From positions 2,170,001-2,234,000 of the forward strand of contig NZ_JACCBH010000001.1 of the NCBI RefSeq assembly GCF_013409745.1: a DNA stretch of 64,000 nucleotides, written 5' to 3'. This document shows positions 27,667 to 35,786 of this stretch, one piece after another (positions within the stretch are counted from its first letter, which is position 1; every line of letters begins with the position of its first letter). Below the pieces are notes generated by a model. The model saw only the letters and a list, made by a program, of their open reading frames with translations. It had not been told where the DNA came from and made no database searches. Position numbers and translations under genes: made by a program. This stretch comes from Microbacterium pseudoresistens (lineage in GTDB: Bacteria > Actinomycetota > Actinomycetes > Actinomycetales > Microbacteriaceae).

Positions 27667-29559
27667 ATGATTCGCAGGAGAACACGCAGACGCGGCATCG
27701 TCGCCGCGCTCGCGACGGCCGCGACGGCCGCCTCACTCGCCCTGGCAGCGCCCATGGCGGCCAATGCCGAGGGCGGCAGCGCCCCGGCGGAAGCGACCGC
27801 GACGGACGCGCCCAGCGCGCTGAACGGCTACCGAAACGTCGGCTACTTCACGCAATGGGGCGTGTACGGCCGAGGCTTCCAGGCCAAGCAGCTCGACGTG
27901 TCGGGGGTCGCCGATGACCTCACGCACATCAACTACGCGTTCGGGAACATCCACTACCAGACGTTGGAGTGCTTCATCGCGAACAAGGCGCAGGGCGAGG
28001 GCCCCACCGGTTCCGACGGAGCCGGCGATGCCTGGGCCGACTTCGGGATGGGCTACACGGCGGCGAACTCCGTCGCCGGCGTCGCCGACACCTGGGACCA
28101 GCCGTTGGCCGGTTCGTTCAACCAGCTCAAGCAGCTCAAGGAGAAGCACCCGCAGCTGAAGGTCATGCTGTCGCTCGGCGGCTGGACCTGGTCGAAGAAC
28201 TTCTCAGCCGCGGCGGCGACCGAGCAGTCGCGCCAGAACTTCGTCTCCAGCTGCATCGACCTGTACATCAAGGGGAACCTCCCCGTGATCGACGGGCGCG
28301 GCGGCGACGGCGCCGCTGCCGGGCTGTTCGACGGGTTCGACCTCGACTGGGAGTGGCCGGGATCGCCCAACGGACTCGAGGGCAACATCGTCGATGTCGA
28401 GCATGACGCAGCCAACTTCAAGGCGCTCGTGCACGAGTTCCGCACGCAACTCGATGCTCTGTCGGCCACCACCGGCAAGGACTACCAGATCTCGGCCTTC
28501 CTGCCGGCGAACATCGCCGACATCGAGTCGGGCGGCTGGAACGACCCCGAGCTGTTCCAGGATCTCGACTACGGCAACATCCAGGGCTACGACCTGCACG
28601 GCGCATGGGACCCCGAGCTGACCGGGCACCAGGGCAACCTGTATCCCGACCCGGCCGACCCTCGCCCTGAGGACAAGAGCTTCAGCATCGAGCAGGCCGT
28701 CGACGCCTACGTCGGCGCCGGCATCGCGCCGGCCCAGTTGGGCTTGGGTATGGCGATGTACGGCCGCGGCTGGAAGGGCGCCGCCTCGGCGGATGCCTGG
28801 GGCACGGCCAACGGCGCGGCCCCCGGCACGTGGGAGGCAGGCAACGAGGACTACGACAAGCTCAAGAACCTCGGCACCGGCTACTACGACGCCGCGGTCG
28901 GCGCCGCCTGGCGCTATGACGGCGACCAGTGGTGGAGCTACGACAGCACCGAGTCGGTGGCTCAGAAGGCCGCGTTCATCGCTGACCAGCATCTCGGCGG
29001 CGGCATGTGGTGGGATCTCTCGGGTGACCGGCAGGGCGAGCTGACCACGGTGGTCTCCGACGCGCTGCGCGCCGCGACCCCGGGAGGAGCGACGGATCCG
29101 ACGAACCCGACCGACCCCACCGATCCCACGGATCCGACGGATCCGACCGACCCGACGGATCCGACCGATCCGACGGACCCGGGCGAGTGCGCCGCGGCGG
29201 CATGGGACTCCTCGGCGGTCTACACCGGTGGTGCCGTCGTCTCGTACGAGGGCGTCGAGTACACCGCGAAGTGGTGGACCCAGGGCGACACCCCGGGCGC
29301 CGCGGACGTGTGGGCGCAGGGTGCGGCATGCGCGCCCACGGATCCGACGGACCCCACCGATCCGACAGATCCGACCGATCCCACGGACCCGACCGACCCC
29401 GGCGAGTGCGCCGCGGACGCGTGGGACGCCGCGGCGGTCTACACGGGCGGTGACGTCGTCTCCTACGAGGGCTCTAAGTGGAGCGCCCAGTGGTGGACGC
29501 AGGGCGAGGCCCCCGGCTCGCAGCAGTGGGGTGCATGGGCGCTGGTCGGCACCTGCTGA
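27667..29559 (+). CDS. Secreted GH18 chitinase with tandem chitin-binding modules
   Basis: A 630-residue exported chitinase. Signal peptide about 1-34 (Arg-rich start, AALATAATAASLALA core). The GH18 barrel, about 50-470, has SLGGWTWSKNF, catalytic DGFDLDWEW (about 222-230), GMAMYGRGWKG and GMWWDLSGD. Two CBM5/12-like modules (about 507-555 and 582-630, each with AVYTGG...WWTQG) are separated by Asp-Pro-Thr repeats. Its catalytic domain differs clearly from the first chitinase, so the pair probably has complementary modes of attack rather than being a recent duplicate. A strong Shine-Dalgarno (AGAGGAGAG) precedes the ATG. Confidence 0.93.
   Translation: MIRRRTRRRGIVAALATAATAASLALAAPMAANAEGGSAPAEATATDAPSALNGYRNVGYFTQWGVYGRGFQAKQLDVSGVADDLTHINYAFGNIHYQTLECFIANKAQGEGPTGSDGAGDAWADFGMGYTAANSVAGVADTWDQPLAGSFNQLKQLKEKHPQLKVMLSLGGWTWSKNFSAAAATEQSRQNFVSSCIDLYIKGNLPVIDGRGGDGAAAGLFDGFDLDWEWPGSPNGLEGNIVDVEHDAANFKALVHEFRTQLDALSATTGKDYQISAFLPANIADIESGGWNDPELFQDLDYGNIQGYDLHGAWDPELTGHQGNLYPDPADPRPEDKSFSIEQAVDAYVGAGIAPAQLGLGMAMYGRGWKGAASADAWGTANGAAPGTWEAGNEDYDKLKNLGTGYYDAAVGAAWRYDGDQWWSYDSTESVAQKAAFIADQHLGGGMWWDLSGDRQGELTTVVSDALRAATPGGATDPTNPTDPTDPTDPTDPTDPTDPTDPTDPGECAAAAWDSSAVYTGGAVVSYEGVEYTAKWWTQGDTPGAADVWAQGAACAPTDPTDPTDPTDPTDPTDPTDPGECAADAWDAAAVYTGGDVVSYEGSKWSAQWWTQGEAPGSQQWGAWALVGTC
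29095..29403 (+). repeat. Asp-Pro-Thr linker repeats
   Basis: Two blocks (29095-29181 and 29338-29403) of direct 9-base repeats encoding D-P-T, flanking the first chitin-binding module of the second chitinase. The related but more varied D-P-T/E linker of the first chitinase is at 25264-25352. Such repeats can expand or contract by slippage, changing linker length. Confidence 0.85.
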
Positions 29560-29570
29560 TATCCGCTCGA

Positions 29571-29606
29571 CGGCGGCGCTTCGGGATTCGTCCCGGGGCG
29601 CCGTCG
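29571..29606. terminator. Hairpin between chitinase 2 and mutY
   Basis: A long, nearly continuous stem (29571-29586 with 29591-29606, TTCG tetraloop, two or three G-T pairs) 11 nt after the chitinase stop. It lies between convergent genes and could act for both strands. No T-run is seen. Confidence 0.55.
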
Positions 29607-29638
29607 CCGTGCACGCATGCGGATGCGTGCCGACGCGG

Positions 29639-30547
29639 TCAGCGGGGCAGGCGCAGCTCGTGCGCGAACGCCTCGACGAGCCCGTCGTCGACGAGGGACT
29701 GGATCGCACGGTCGCGCTGGGCGGCATCGGGCCAGTCCGCCAGCACCGCGTCGACCGGAAGCGCATGGGCGGAGGCCGCGCGTAGCGCGCGCAGCACGGC
29801 GCCGCGAGCCTGCCGATCCGATCCCTCGTACCGTGCCTGGCGCCGACGGCGATCCTCTCCCGCCGGGTGGCCGTTCCGGTGCCATGCGCACTCCGCGGCG
29901 AGCGGGCAATGCGCGCAATCGGCCGAGCGCGCGCCGCACACCGTGGCGCCGAGCTCCATCATCGCGGCGTTGACGGCGGCCGCATCCTGATCGTCGTCGG
30001 GCAGCAGTTCCGCCATCTCGTCGAGGTCGCGTCGCGCGGGCGGATGGGGCTGTTCGCGGCCGTGCACGACGCGGGCGATCACCCGTCGCGTGTTCGTGTC
30101 GACCACGGGATGCCGATCGCCGAACGCGAAGACCGCGACGGCGCGCGCGGTGTACTCGCCGACGCCGGGCAGAGCAAGCAGCGCATCCACGTCGCGTGGG
30201 ATGCGACCGCCGTGCTCGGCCACGATCGAGCCCGCCGCCCGGTGCAGCCAGAGTGCACGGCGGGGGTAGCCGAGGTTCGCCCACTGATGAACGACCTCGG
30301 CGGGGGTCGCGGCGGCCAGCGCCGCCGGGGTTGGCCAGCGCTCCAGCCACGCCGCCAGATGGGGGATGACCCGGGTGACCGGGGTCTGCTGCAGCATCGT
30401 CTCGCTCACGAGCACGCCCCATGCCCCGAACGAGTGGAGGAACGCCTCGCCCCGCCACGGCAGGTCGCGCGCATGCTCCCGGTACCAGGGGATCAGCGCA
30501 TCGGCGACGCGCTCGGCGGCCGGTGTTCTCGGGGCGGGGCAGGGCAC
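29639..30547 (-). CDS. mutY: A/G-specific adenine DNA glycosylase
   Basis: Removes adenine mispaired with 8-oxoguanine. The 302-residue protein has the helix-hairpin-helix ALPGVGEYTARAV with the following catalytic Asp in VVDTNTRRV, the early ETMLQQTPV motif and a complete [4Fe-4S] set (C-x6-C-x2-C-x5-C in VCGARSADCAHCPLAAECAW). I start it at GTG 30547 rather than GTG 30580, because the longer form overlaps the truB start. A minus-strand TACGCT (30560-30555) lies 7 nt upstream and overlaps the truB -10 on the other strand. The MutT-like C-terminal domain of enterobacterial MutY is absent, as usual in actinobacteria. Confidence 0.92.
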   Translation of the reverse strand: MPCPAPRTPAAERVADALIPWYREHARDLPWRGEAFLHSFGAWGVLVSETMLQQTPVTRVIPHLAAWLERWPTPAALAAATPAEVVHQWANLGYPRRALWLHRAAGSIVAEHGGRIPRDVDALLALPGVGEYTARAVAVFAFGDRHPVVDTNTRRVIARVVHGREQPHPPARRDLDEMAELLPDDDQDAAAVNAAMMELGATVCGARSADCAHCPLAAECAWHRNGHPAGEDRRRRQARYEGSDRQARGAVLRALRAASAHALPVDAVLADWPDAAQRDRAIQSLVDDGLVEAFAHELRLPR

Positions 30548-30554
30548 GACACCC

Positions 30555-30564
30555 AGCGTAGGCT
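30555..30564. promoter_or_regulatory. Overlapping divergent -10 elements of mutY and truB
   Basis: AGCGTAGGCT reads TAGGCT on the plus strand (30559-30564, 6 nt before the truB ATG) and TACGCT on the minus strand (30560-30555, 7 nt before the proposed mutY GTG). One 10-bp element would therefore serve as the -10 region of both leaderless genes. Confidence 0.6.
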
Positions 30565-30570
30565 GGCGGG

Positions 30571-31521
30571 ATGCATGCACGCGCCGTTCCGCCGGGGATC
30601 CTCCTCGTCGACAAGCCGGGCGGCATGACCAGCCACGACATGGTCGCCCGCGCGCGCCGCGCCCTGGGCACGCGCAAGGTCGGCCATGCCGGCACGCTGG
30701 ATCCGATGGCCACCGGCCTGCTCGTGATCGGCGTCGAGGCGGCCACCAGGCTGCTCACCTTCGTCGTGGGCGCCGACAAGACCTATCTCGCCACGATCCG
30801 GCTGGGCTCGACCACCACGACCGACGACGCCGACGGCGAGCAGGTCGACACCGCAGACCCGGCGAGGCTCGCCGCCGTCGACGAGCCGCGCATCGCCGCG
30901 GGCATCGCCGAACTCACCGGCGCGATCTCGCAGGTTCCCAGCGCCGTCTCGGCGATCAAGGTCGATGGGCGTCGCGCCTATGACCGGGTGCGCGCGGGGG
31001 AGCACGTCGAGCTCGCCGCCCGCGATGTCGTCGTCTCGCGCTTCGAGGTGCTGTCCGAGCGCCGCGAGGGCGACGCGATCGACCTCGACGTCGTCGTGGA
31101 CTGCTCCTCGGGCACCTACATCCGTGCGCTTGCCCGCGATCTCGGCGCGGGACTGGGCCTCGGCGGGCACCTCACCCGGCTGCGGCGCACGCGCGTGGGG
31201 CCGTTCACCGTCGACGACGCCGTCGAGGAGGGGGCGCTGGACCCGGATGCTGCGGCCCCGATGATGCTGAACCCGGCGGAGGCGGCGACACGCATCCTGC
31301 CGCGGCTCGACGTCACCGCGCAGGAGGCCGTCGACCTCCGCCACGGCAAGCGCCTGCATGGCCAGGCTGGGAGACTGGGCGAGGCGCGGGCGGCGGCGAT
31401 CGACCCGGATGGCGTGCTCGTCGGCATCCTGGAGCGGCGCGGAGCCGATCTGAAGAGCGCGATGAACATGCCGGAGCCGACACAGTCCGATCCGGCCGAT
31501 CCGGCTCAGGGGGCCTCGTGA
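30571..31521 (+). CDS. truB: tRNA pseudouridine(55) synthase
   Basis: Isomerises U55 of tRNAs to pseudouridine. The 316-residue protein has GILLVDKPGGMTSHD, the catalytic Asp motif HAGTLDPMATGLL, TTDDADGE and YDRVRAGE, followed by a C-terminal PUA-like region. TAGGCT ends 6 nt before the ATG (leaderless). Its stop overlaps the next gene's GTG (GTGA). It sits near ribF, a conserved bacterial pairing (truB-ribF), here with two small membrane genes between them. Confidence 0.95.
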   Translation: MHARAVPPGILLVDKPGGMTSHDMVARARRALGTRKVGHAGTLDPMATGLLVIGVEAATRLLTFVVGADKTYLATIRLGSTTTTDDADGEQVDTADPARLAAVDEPRIAAGIAELTGAISQVPSAVSAIKVDGRRAYDRVRAGEHVELAARDVVVSRFEVLSERREGDAIDLDVVVDCSSGTYIRALARDLGAGLGLGGHLTRLRRTRVGPFTVDDAVEEGALDPDAAAPMMLNPAEAATRILPRLDVTAQEAVDLRHGKRLHGQAGRLGEARAAAIDPDGVLVGILERRGADLKSAMNMPEPTQSDPADPAQGAS

Positions 31522-31889
31522 TCATCGGTTTCACCATCGTTCTTCTCGTCGTGGCCGTCGCCGCGGGGCTGCTCTGCGTCGTGCTCGGTCTCGCCGGGCG
31601 ACCGCCCAGCGATCTGTCGGTCGGCGCCCTCGCCCTGCTCGAAGTGCTGCTCATCGCCCAGGTGGTGATGGCGGTCATCGCTCCGTTCGCGGGAAATCCG
31701 CCGCAGGGCGACCCGCTGGAGTTCTGGGTCTACCTCGTCTCCGCGGCGCTGCTGCCGCTGGGTGGTGCGGTATGGGCGCTCGTGGATCGCACGCGGTGGA
31801 GCACCGTCATCCTCGGCGTCGTGGGGCTCTCGCTCGCCGTGATGATCTGGCGCATGCAGGTGATCTGGACGACGCCGATCCCTGCATGA
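31518..31889 (+). CDS. Small membrane protein, four helices
   Basis: A 123-residue hydrophobic protein with four predicted membrane segments (about 2-25, 36-58, 68-88, 94-112) and no enzymatic motif. It is translationally coupled to truB by a GTGA overlap. I do not recognise a function. Its position in the truB-ribF interval suggests co-expression with housekeeping genes. Confidence 0.7.
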   Translation: MIIGFTIVLLVVAVAAGLLCVVLGLAGRPPSDLSVGALALLEVLLIAQVVMAVIAPFAGNPPQGDPLEFWVYLVSAALLPLGGAVWALVDRTRWSTVILGVVGLSLAVMIWRMQVIWTTPIPA

Positions 31890-31912
31890 CCGCGCCGTAG
31901 GATGGATGGGCT

Positions 31913-32377
31913 ATGAGCACCGTCTCGTCCTCTCCCCGAACCGCACCCGGCGGCACCCGCATGCGGGGCGCCGGGCGAGTGCTCGTCATCGTCTACGCCG
32001 TCATGGCGCTGGCATCGACAGGGCGCTCCCTCGTGCAGATCGCGCAGCGCTTCTCCGAGGCGCCGCTGGCCTATTCGCTGTCGGCGGCCGCCGCCGTCGT
32101 CTACATCGTCGCGACCCTCGCTCTGGTCCTCTCCGGCCGCCGCGGCTGGTACACGGTCGCCTGGATCGCGATCTGCTTCGAGCTCGCCGGCGTGCTCATC
32201 GTCGGCACGCTCAGCCTCGTGGCGCCCGCGCTGTTCCAGCATCCGACCGTCTGGTCGCAGTTCGGCCTCGGCTACGTGCTCGTGCCGCTCGTGCTCCCCG
32301 TCGTCGGCCTGTGGTGGCTGCGCGCGCACCGCCCTGGTGCCGCTGGACCCGGGGTGGTCGCGGAGCCGGGCGCATGA
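31913..32377 (+). CDS. Small membrane protein, four helices
   Basis: A 154-residue protein with four membrane segments (about 20-42, 53-75, 82-104, 117-138) after a short polar Ser/Arg-rich N-terminus. TAGGAT (31898-31903) lies 9 nt before the ATG, predicting only a ~3-nt leader. Its stop overlaps the ribF start (ATGA), so it is coupled to ribF. No family-specific motif is recognised. Confidence 0.72.
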   Translation: MSTVSSSPRTAPGGTRMRGAGRVLVIVYAVMALASTGRSLVQIAQRFSEAPLAYSLSAAAAVVYIVATLALVLSGRRGWYTVAWIAICFELAGVLIVGTLSLVAPALFQHPTVWSQFGLGYVLVPLVLPVVGLWWLRAHRPGAAGPGVVAEPGA

Positions 32378-33348
32378 TCGTCTACCGCGACATCACGGAG
32401 ATCCCCGAGGATGCAGGGGCCGCCGTCGTCGCGATCGGCAAGTTCGACGGCGTGCACGCCGCGCACTGCGCCGTCTTCGCCCGCGCCAAGCAGGATGCCG
32501 CCGCGCGCGGCGCCCGCACCGTCGCGGTCACGTTCGATCGCAACCCGCTGAGCGTGCTGAGCCCCGACAAGGCCCCCGACAGCCTCGTGACCCTCGACCG
32601 CAAGCTCGAACTGCTCGCCCAGGAGGGCATCGATGCGGTGCTCGTGCTCACCTTCGACGAGCAGCTCGCGCAGGTGGAGGCGTCGGAGTTCGTGCAGACG
32701 ATCCTCGTCGACGCTCTGCGCGCCGTCGTCGTGCTCGTCGGCCGCGATTTCCGCTTCGGACGCGGCGGGGCGGGGGATCCCGCACTGCTCGAGCGGATGG
32801 GCGCCGAGAACGGGTTCTCCGTCGACGTCGTCGACGACGTCTTCCTGGACGGCTCCGCGCGCCGCGTGTCGTCCACGTGGGTGCGCGAGCTGCTCGCCTC
32901 GGGCGATGTGACGACGGCCGCGGAGGTGCTCGGACGGCCGGTGTCGGTGCGCGGCGAGATCGTGCACGGACTCAAGCGCGGTCGCGAACTGGGCTTTCCC
33001 ACGGCGAACCTCGAGCCGACGCTGAACGCCATGGCCCCGGCCGACGGCGTCTACGCCGGCTGGCTGATCGATCACACCACCGGCGTGCGGCACCCTGCCG
33101 CGATCTCCGTCGGCACCAACCCGACCTTCGACGACGTCGCCGAGCGGCAGGTCGAGGCGCACGTCATCGATCGGGAGGGACTCGACCTGTACGGGCACGA
33201 TGCGACGGTGGAGTTCGCTCAGCGTCTGCGCGGGATGACCGCCTTCCACGGAATCGAGGCGCTGAAGGCGACGATGGCCGACGATGTCGCGCGCACGCGA
33301 TCGGTTCTCTCCGGCGCCCCTGCGTCGGAGACACGCGTCGACGGCTGA
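32374..33348 (+). CDS. ribF: Bifunctional riboflavin kinase/FAD synthetase
   Basis: Makes FMN from riboflavin plus ATP, then FAD. The 324-residue protein has an N-terminal nucleotidyltransferase domain (IGKFDGVHAAH, where most relatives have GH as the last pair; the second catalytic motif SSTWVRELLASGD) and a C-terminal kinase barrel (GRELGFPTANLEP, ADGVYAGW, SVGTNPTFDD). The ATG is set by overlap with the preceding stop. The long in-frame upstream extension lies inside the preceding membrane gene and is not coding. Confidence 0.95.
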   Translation: MIVYRDITEIPEDAGAAVVAIGKFDGVHAAHCAVFARAKQDAAARGARTVAVTFDRNPLSVLSPDKAPDSLVTLDRKLELLAQEGIDAVLVLTFDEQLAQVEASEFVQTILVDALRAVVVLVGRDFRFGRGGAGDPALLERMGAENGFSVDVVDDVFLDGSARRVSSTWVRELLASGDVTTAAEVLGRPVSVRGEIVHGLKRGRELGFPTANLEPTLNAMAPADGVYAGWLIDHTTGVRHPAAISVGTNPTFDDVAERQVEAHVIDREGLDLYGHDATVEFAQRLRGMTAFHGIEALKATMADDVARTRSVLSGAPASETRVDG

Positions 33349-33403
33349 TCGCATCCGCATCGACCGCGCGGACGATGAATCTGCGCGCGGGGCCCTCGTG
33401 GCG

Positions 33404-33577
33404 TAGGATGGAACACGGAGCCTCTCGATGCCCGACGCCCGCGTGCGTTCGCTCGCCGGAGGCCGGGCGCCCGCTTCGTCCTGGCGAAAGCCGCTCGCGG
33501 GCGTCTGCACAGCCCGCTCTCGCGGGCATCCCCACCGTCCCGCCCGATCGGGCGCAGGCACCACGCTCAGGAGGAGC
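33404..33577 (+). promoter_or_regulatory. Promoter and ~160-nt leader of the SNF2 helicase gene
   Basis: TAGGAT at 33404-33409 implies a start near 33416 and an untranslated leader of about 160 nt, long for this window. The leader is GC-rich and contains several self-complementary segments, but no riboswitch class is recognised. An ORF continues in frame through it from 33428, but the strong AGGAGGAGC-ATG at 33578 marks the likely start. Confidence 0.45.
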
Positions 33578-35728
33578 ATGCCGAGCACGGCGACCGCCCC
33601 ACGGCGGAACAAGTCGCGTCGCGATGACGACGCCCCCCTCATCCCGATCCTCGCGCGCAAGGTTCGCGAGATCGAGGCCAAGGCCCAGCGCGGCAAGCTC
33701 GGGCCCACCAACCGCGTCAAGTTCCAGGTGATCGCCTTCCTCGTGCGCGAGGAGCGCGCCCGCGTGAAGGTCGACGATGCCCTCGCCGACGGCGCGCGCG
33801 CCGAACTGCTCAAGCGGCTCGACGGCGTGGCGACCATCCTCGCGAAGACCGCGGCCCGCGACACCTCGCTCATCCAGCTGCTCGAGGTGGATCAGGCCAC
33901 CAGCCCCGTGGCCAAGCGGATGCGCCGCGACTGGCTGCTCGAATCCGGCGCGGAGCTCGCCCCCGAAGAGCTCATCATCGCCGACATCGCCCCGGTGCAG
34001 GCGCCCGTCGTGCCCGCCGCGCTCGCCGAGCGACAGGTGACGCCTCCCGCCGTCGAGTCGCGCATGATGGCCAACCCGTTCCTCGCGCCCGACCTCACCC
34101 CGCGCCCGGCCGAGACGCCTCGTCGCCGCCTGGACGGCTGGGAGCTCATGGGCCCGCTGTACAAGGCCTTCGAGACCGGCGCCGGAGGAGGGGCGGCCAC
34201 GATGGAGCTGCCGCCCCTGCCCGAGGCGGACCACATCTCGCCCAAGGGACTGGAGATCATGGTGCACCAGTCCCGGCTGCTCGAAGCTGTGCGGGCCGGG
34301 CATCGTTCGCTCCTGCTCGCCGATGAGCCGGGCCTGGGCAAGACGGCACAGTCGGTGCTCGCCGCATCCGTCGCCGATGCCTACCCGCTGCTGGTCGTCG
34401 TGCCCAACGTCGTCAAGATGAACTGGGCGCGCGAGGTGGAGCGGTGGACCCCGCAGCGCCGCGCGACCGTGATCCAGGGCGACGGCGACGACATCGACGC
34501 CTTCGCCGACGTGTTCATCGTCAACTACGAGATCCTCGACCGCCACCTGTCGTGGCTCGGCGCCATCGGGCTGCGCGGCATGGTCGTCGACGAGGCGCAC
34601 TTCATCAAGAACCTCACCTCCCAGCGCTCGCAGAACGTGCTCGCCCTCGGCCAGCGCGTGCGCGAGACCACGCCGGGCGGGCGGCCCCTGCTCATGGCGC
34701 TCACCGGCACCCCCCTCATCAACGACGTCGAGGACTTCGACGCGATCTGGCGTTTCCTGGGCTGGACCAATGGCGAGAAGCCGTCGGCGGAGCTCATGGC
34801 GAAGCTGGATGCGACCGGATTCACCCCCGCCGACAAGGCGTTCTACCCCGAGGCGCGCGACGCCGTGATCTCCATGGGCATCGTGCGGCGCAAGAAGGTC
34901 GACGTCGCCGCCGACCTGCCCGACAAGCTCGTCGCCGACCTGCCCGTGCAACTCGACGACGAGTTCGGCCGCGGCATCCGCGACGCCGAACGCGAGCTCG
35001 GCGAGCGGATGGCGGCGAAGTACCGCCGCATCGTCGAGGCGCGCGGCGATCGTGGCCAGGCCGCGTCGCTGGCACCGGGAGAGATCGATGACGACATCGT
35101 GCGGCTCGTCGCCCACAACGAGCTCGAGGAGTCGAAGGCGGCAGGCACCGGGGGCGACAACGTCTTCACGATGGTGCGCAGGATCGGTCAGGCCAAGGCA
35201 TCGCTGGCCGCCGACTACGCCGTGCAGCTGCAGCGCTCGGTGGGCAAGGTCGTCTTCTTCGCCAAGCACATCGACGTCATGGACCAGGCCGAGGCGCATT
35301 TCGCCGCGGCGGGCGTCACGGCCGTCTCGCTGCGCGGGGATCAGACCTCCGCGGCCCGCCAGCAGGCGATCGACGACTTCAACGCGGATCCCGAGGTCGG
35401 CATCGCGGTCTGCTCGCTCACGGCGGCGGGCGTCGGTGTGAACCTGCAGGCGGCATCCAACGTCGTGCTGGCCGAGCTCAGCTGGACCGCGGCCGAGCAG
35501 ACCCAGGCGATCGACCGCGTGCACCGCATCGGTCAGGACGAGCCGGTCACGGCCTGGCGGATCATCGCGGCGCACACGCTCGACACGAAGATCGCCGAGC
35601 TCATCGACCGCAAGCAGGGCCTCGCGGCGCGTGCGCTGGACGGCGAGCAGATCGACGACGACGAGACCGAGTCCGTGCAGCTGGCCGCCCTCATGCACCT
35701 GCTGCGGCAGGCGCTCGGCGGCGAGTAA
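33578..35728 (+). CDS. SNF2/RapA-type DEAH-box helicase
   Basis: A 716-residue superfamily 2 ATPase. The N-terminal ~200 residues are basic or helical with no recognised motif. The ATPase core follows: Q-like segment LMVHQSRLL, Walker A DEPGLGKTAQS, Walker B DEAH (VVDEAHFIKN), motif III LTGTPLINDV, and in the C-terminal lobe VVFFAKHIDVMDQ, SLRGDQTS and the Snf2 motif IDRVHRIGQDEPV. Likely remodels protein-DNA or RNA polymerase complexes; the exact target is unknown. An AGGAGGAGC Shine-Dalgarno fixes the start. Followed by pfkA after 58 bp. Confidence 0.88.
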   Translation: MPSTATAPRRNKSRRDDDAPLIPILARKVREIEAKAQRGKLGPTNRVKFQVIAFLVREERARVKVDDALADGARAELLKRLDGVATILAKTAARDTSLIQLLEVDQATSPVAKRMRRDWLLESGAELAPEELIIADIAPVQAPVVPAALAERQVTPPAVESRMMANPFLAPDLTPRPAETPRRRLDGWELMGPLYKAFETGAGGGAATMELPPLPEADHISPKGLEIMVHQSRLLEAVRAGHRSLLLADEPGLGKTAQSVLAASVADAYPLLVVVPNVVKMNWAREVERWTPQRRATVIQGDGDDIDAFADVFIVNYEILDRHLSWLGAIGLRGMVVDEAHFIKNLTSQRSQNVLALGQRVRETTPGGRPLLMALTGTPLINDVEDFDAIWRFLGWTNGEKPSAELMAKLDATGFTPADKAFYPEARDAVISMGIVRRKKVDVAADLPDKLVADLPVQLDDEFGRGIRDAERELGERMAAKYRRIVEARGDRGQAASLAPGEIDDDIVRLVAHNELEESKAAGTGGDNVFTMVRRIGQAKASLAADYAVQLQRSVGKVVFFAKHIDVMDQAEAHFAAAGVTAVSLRGDQTSAARQQAIDDFNADPEVGIAVCSLTAAGVGVNLQAASNVVLAELSWTAAEQTQAIDRVHRIGQDEPVTAWRIIAAHTLDTKIAELIDRKQGLAARALDGEQIDDDETESVQLAALMHLLRQALGGE

Positions 35729-35786
35729 GGTCGTCTCAGGCAACGTCGCCGTCCCCTCACTCGCTCACCACCTCGAAGGCGGCAGC

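Noticed and set aside
29095..29403. Regular short repeats resembling a CRISPR array
   Set aside because: The repeats are 9-base in-frame Asp-Pro-Thr codons of a chitinase linker; there are no unique spacers and no cas genes.
31906..33348. Single 480-residue ORF covering the ribF region
   Set aside because: Its first half is Arg-rich shadow sequence overlapping a clear membrane protein gene; ribF starts at ATG 32374 with the GKFDGVH motif in the right place.
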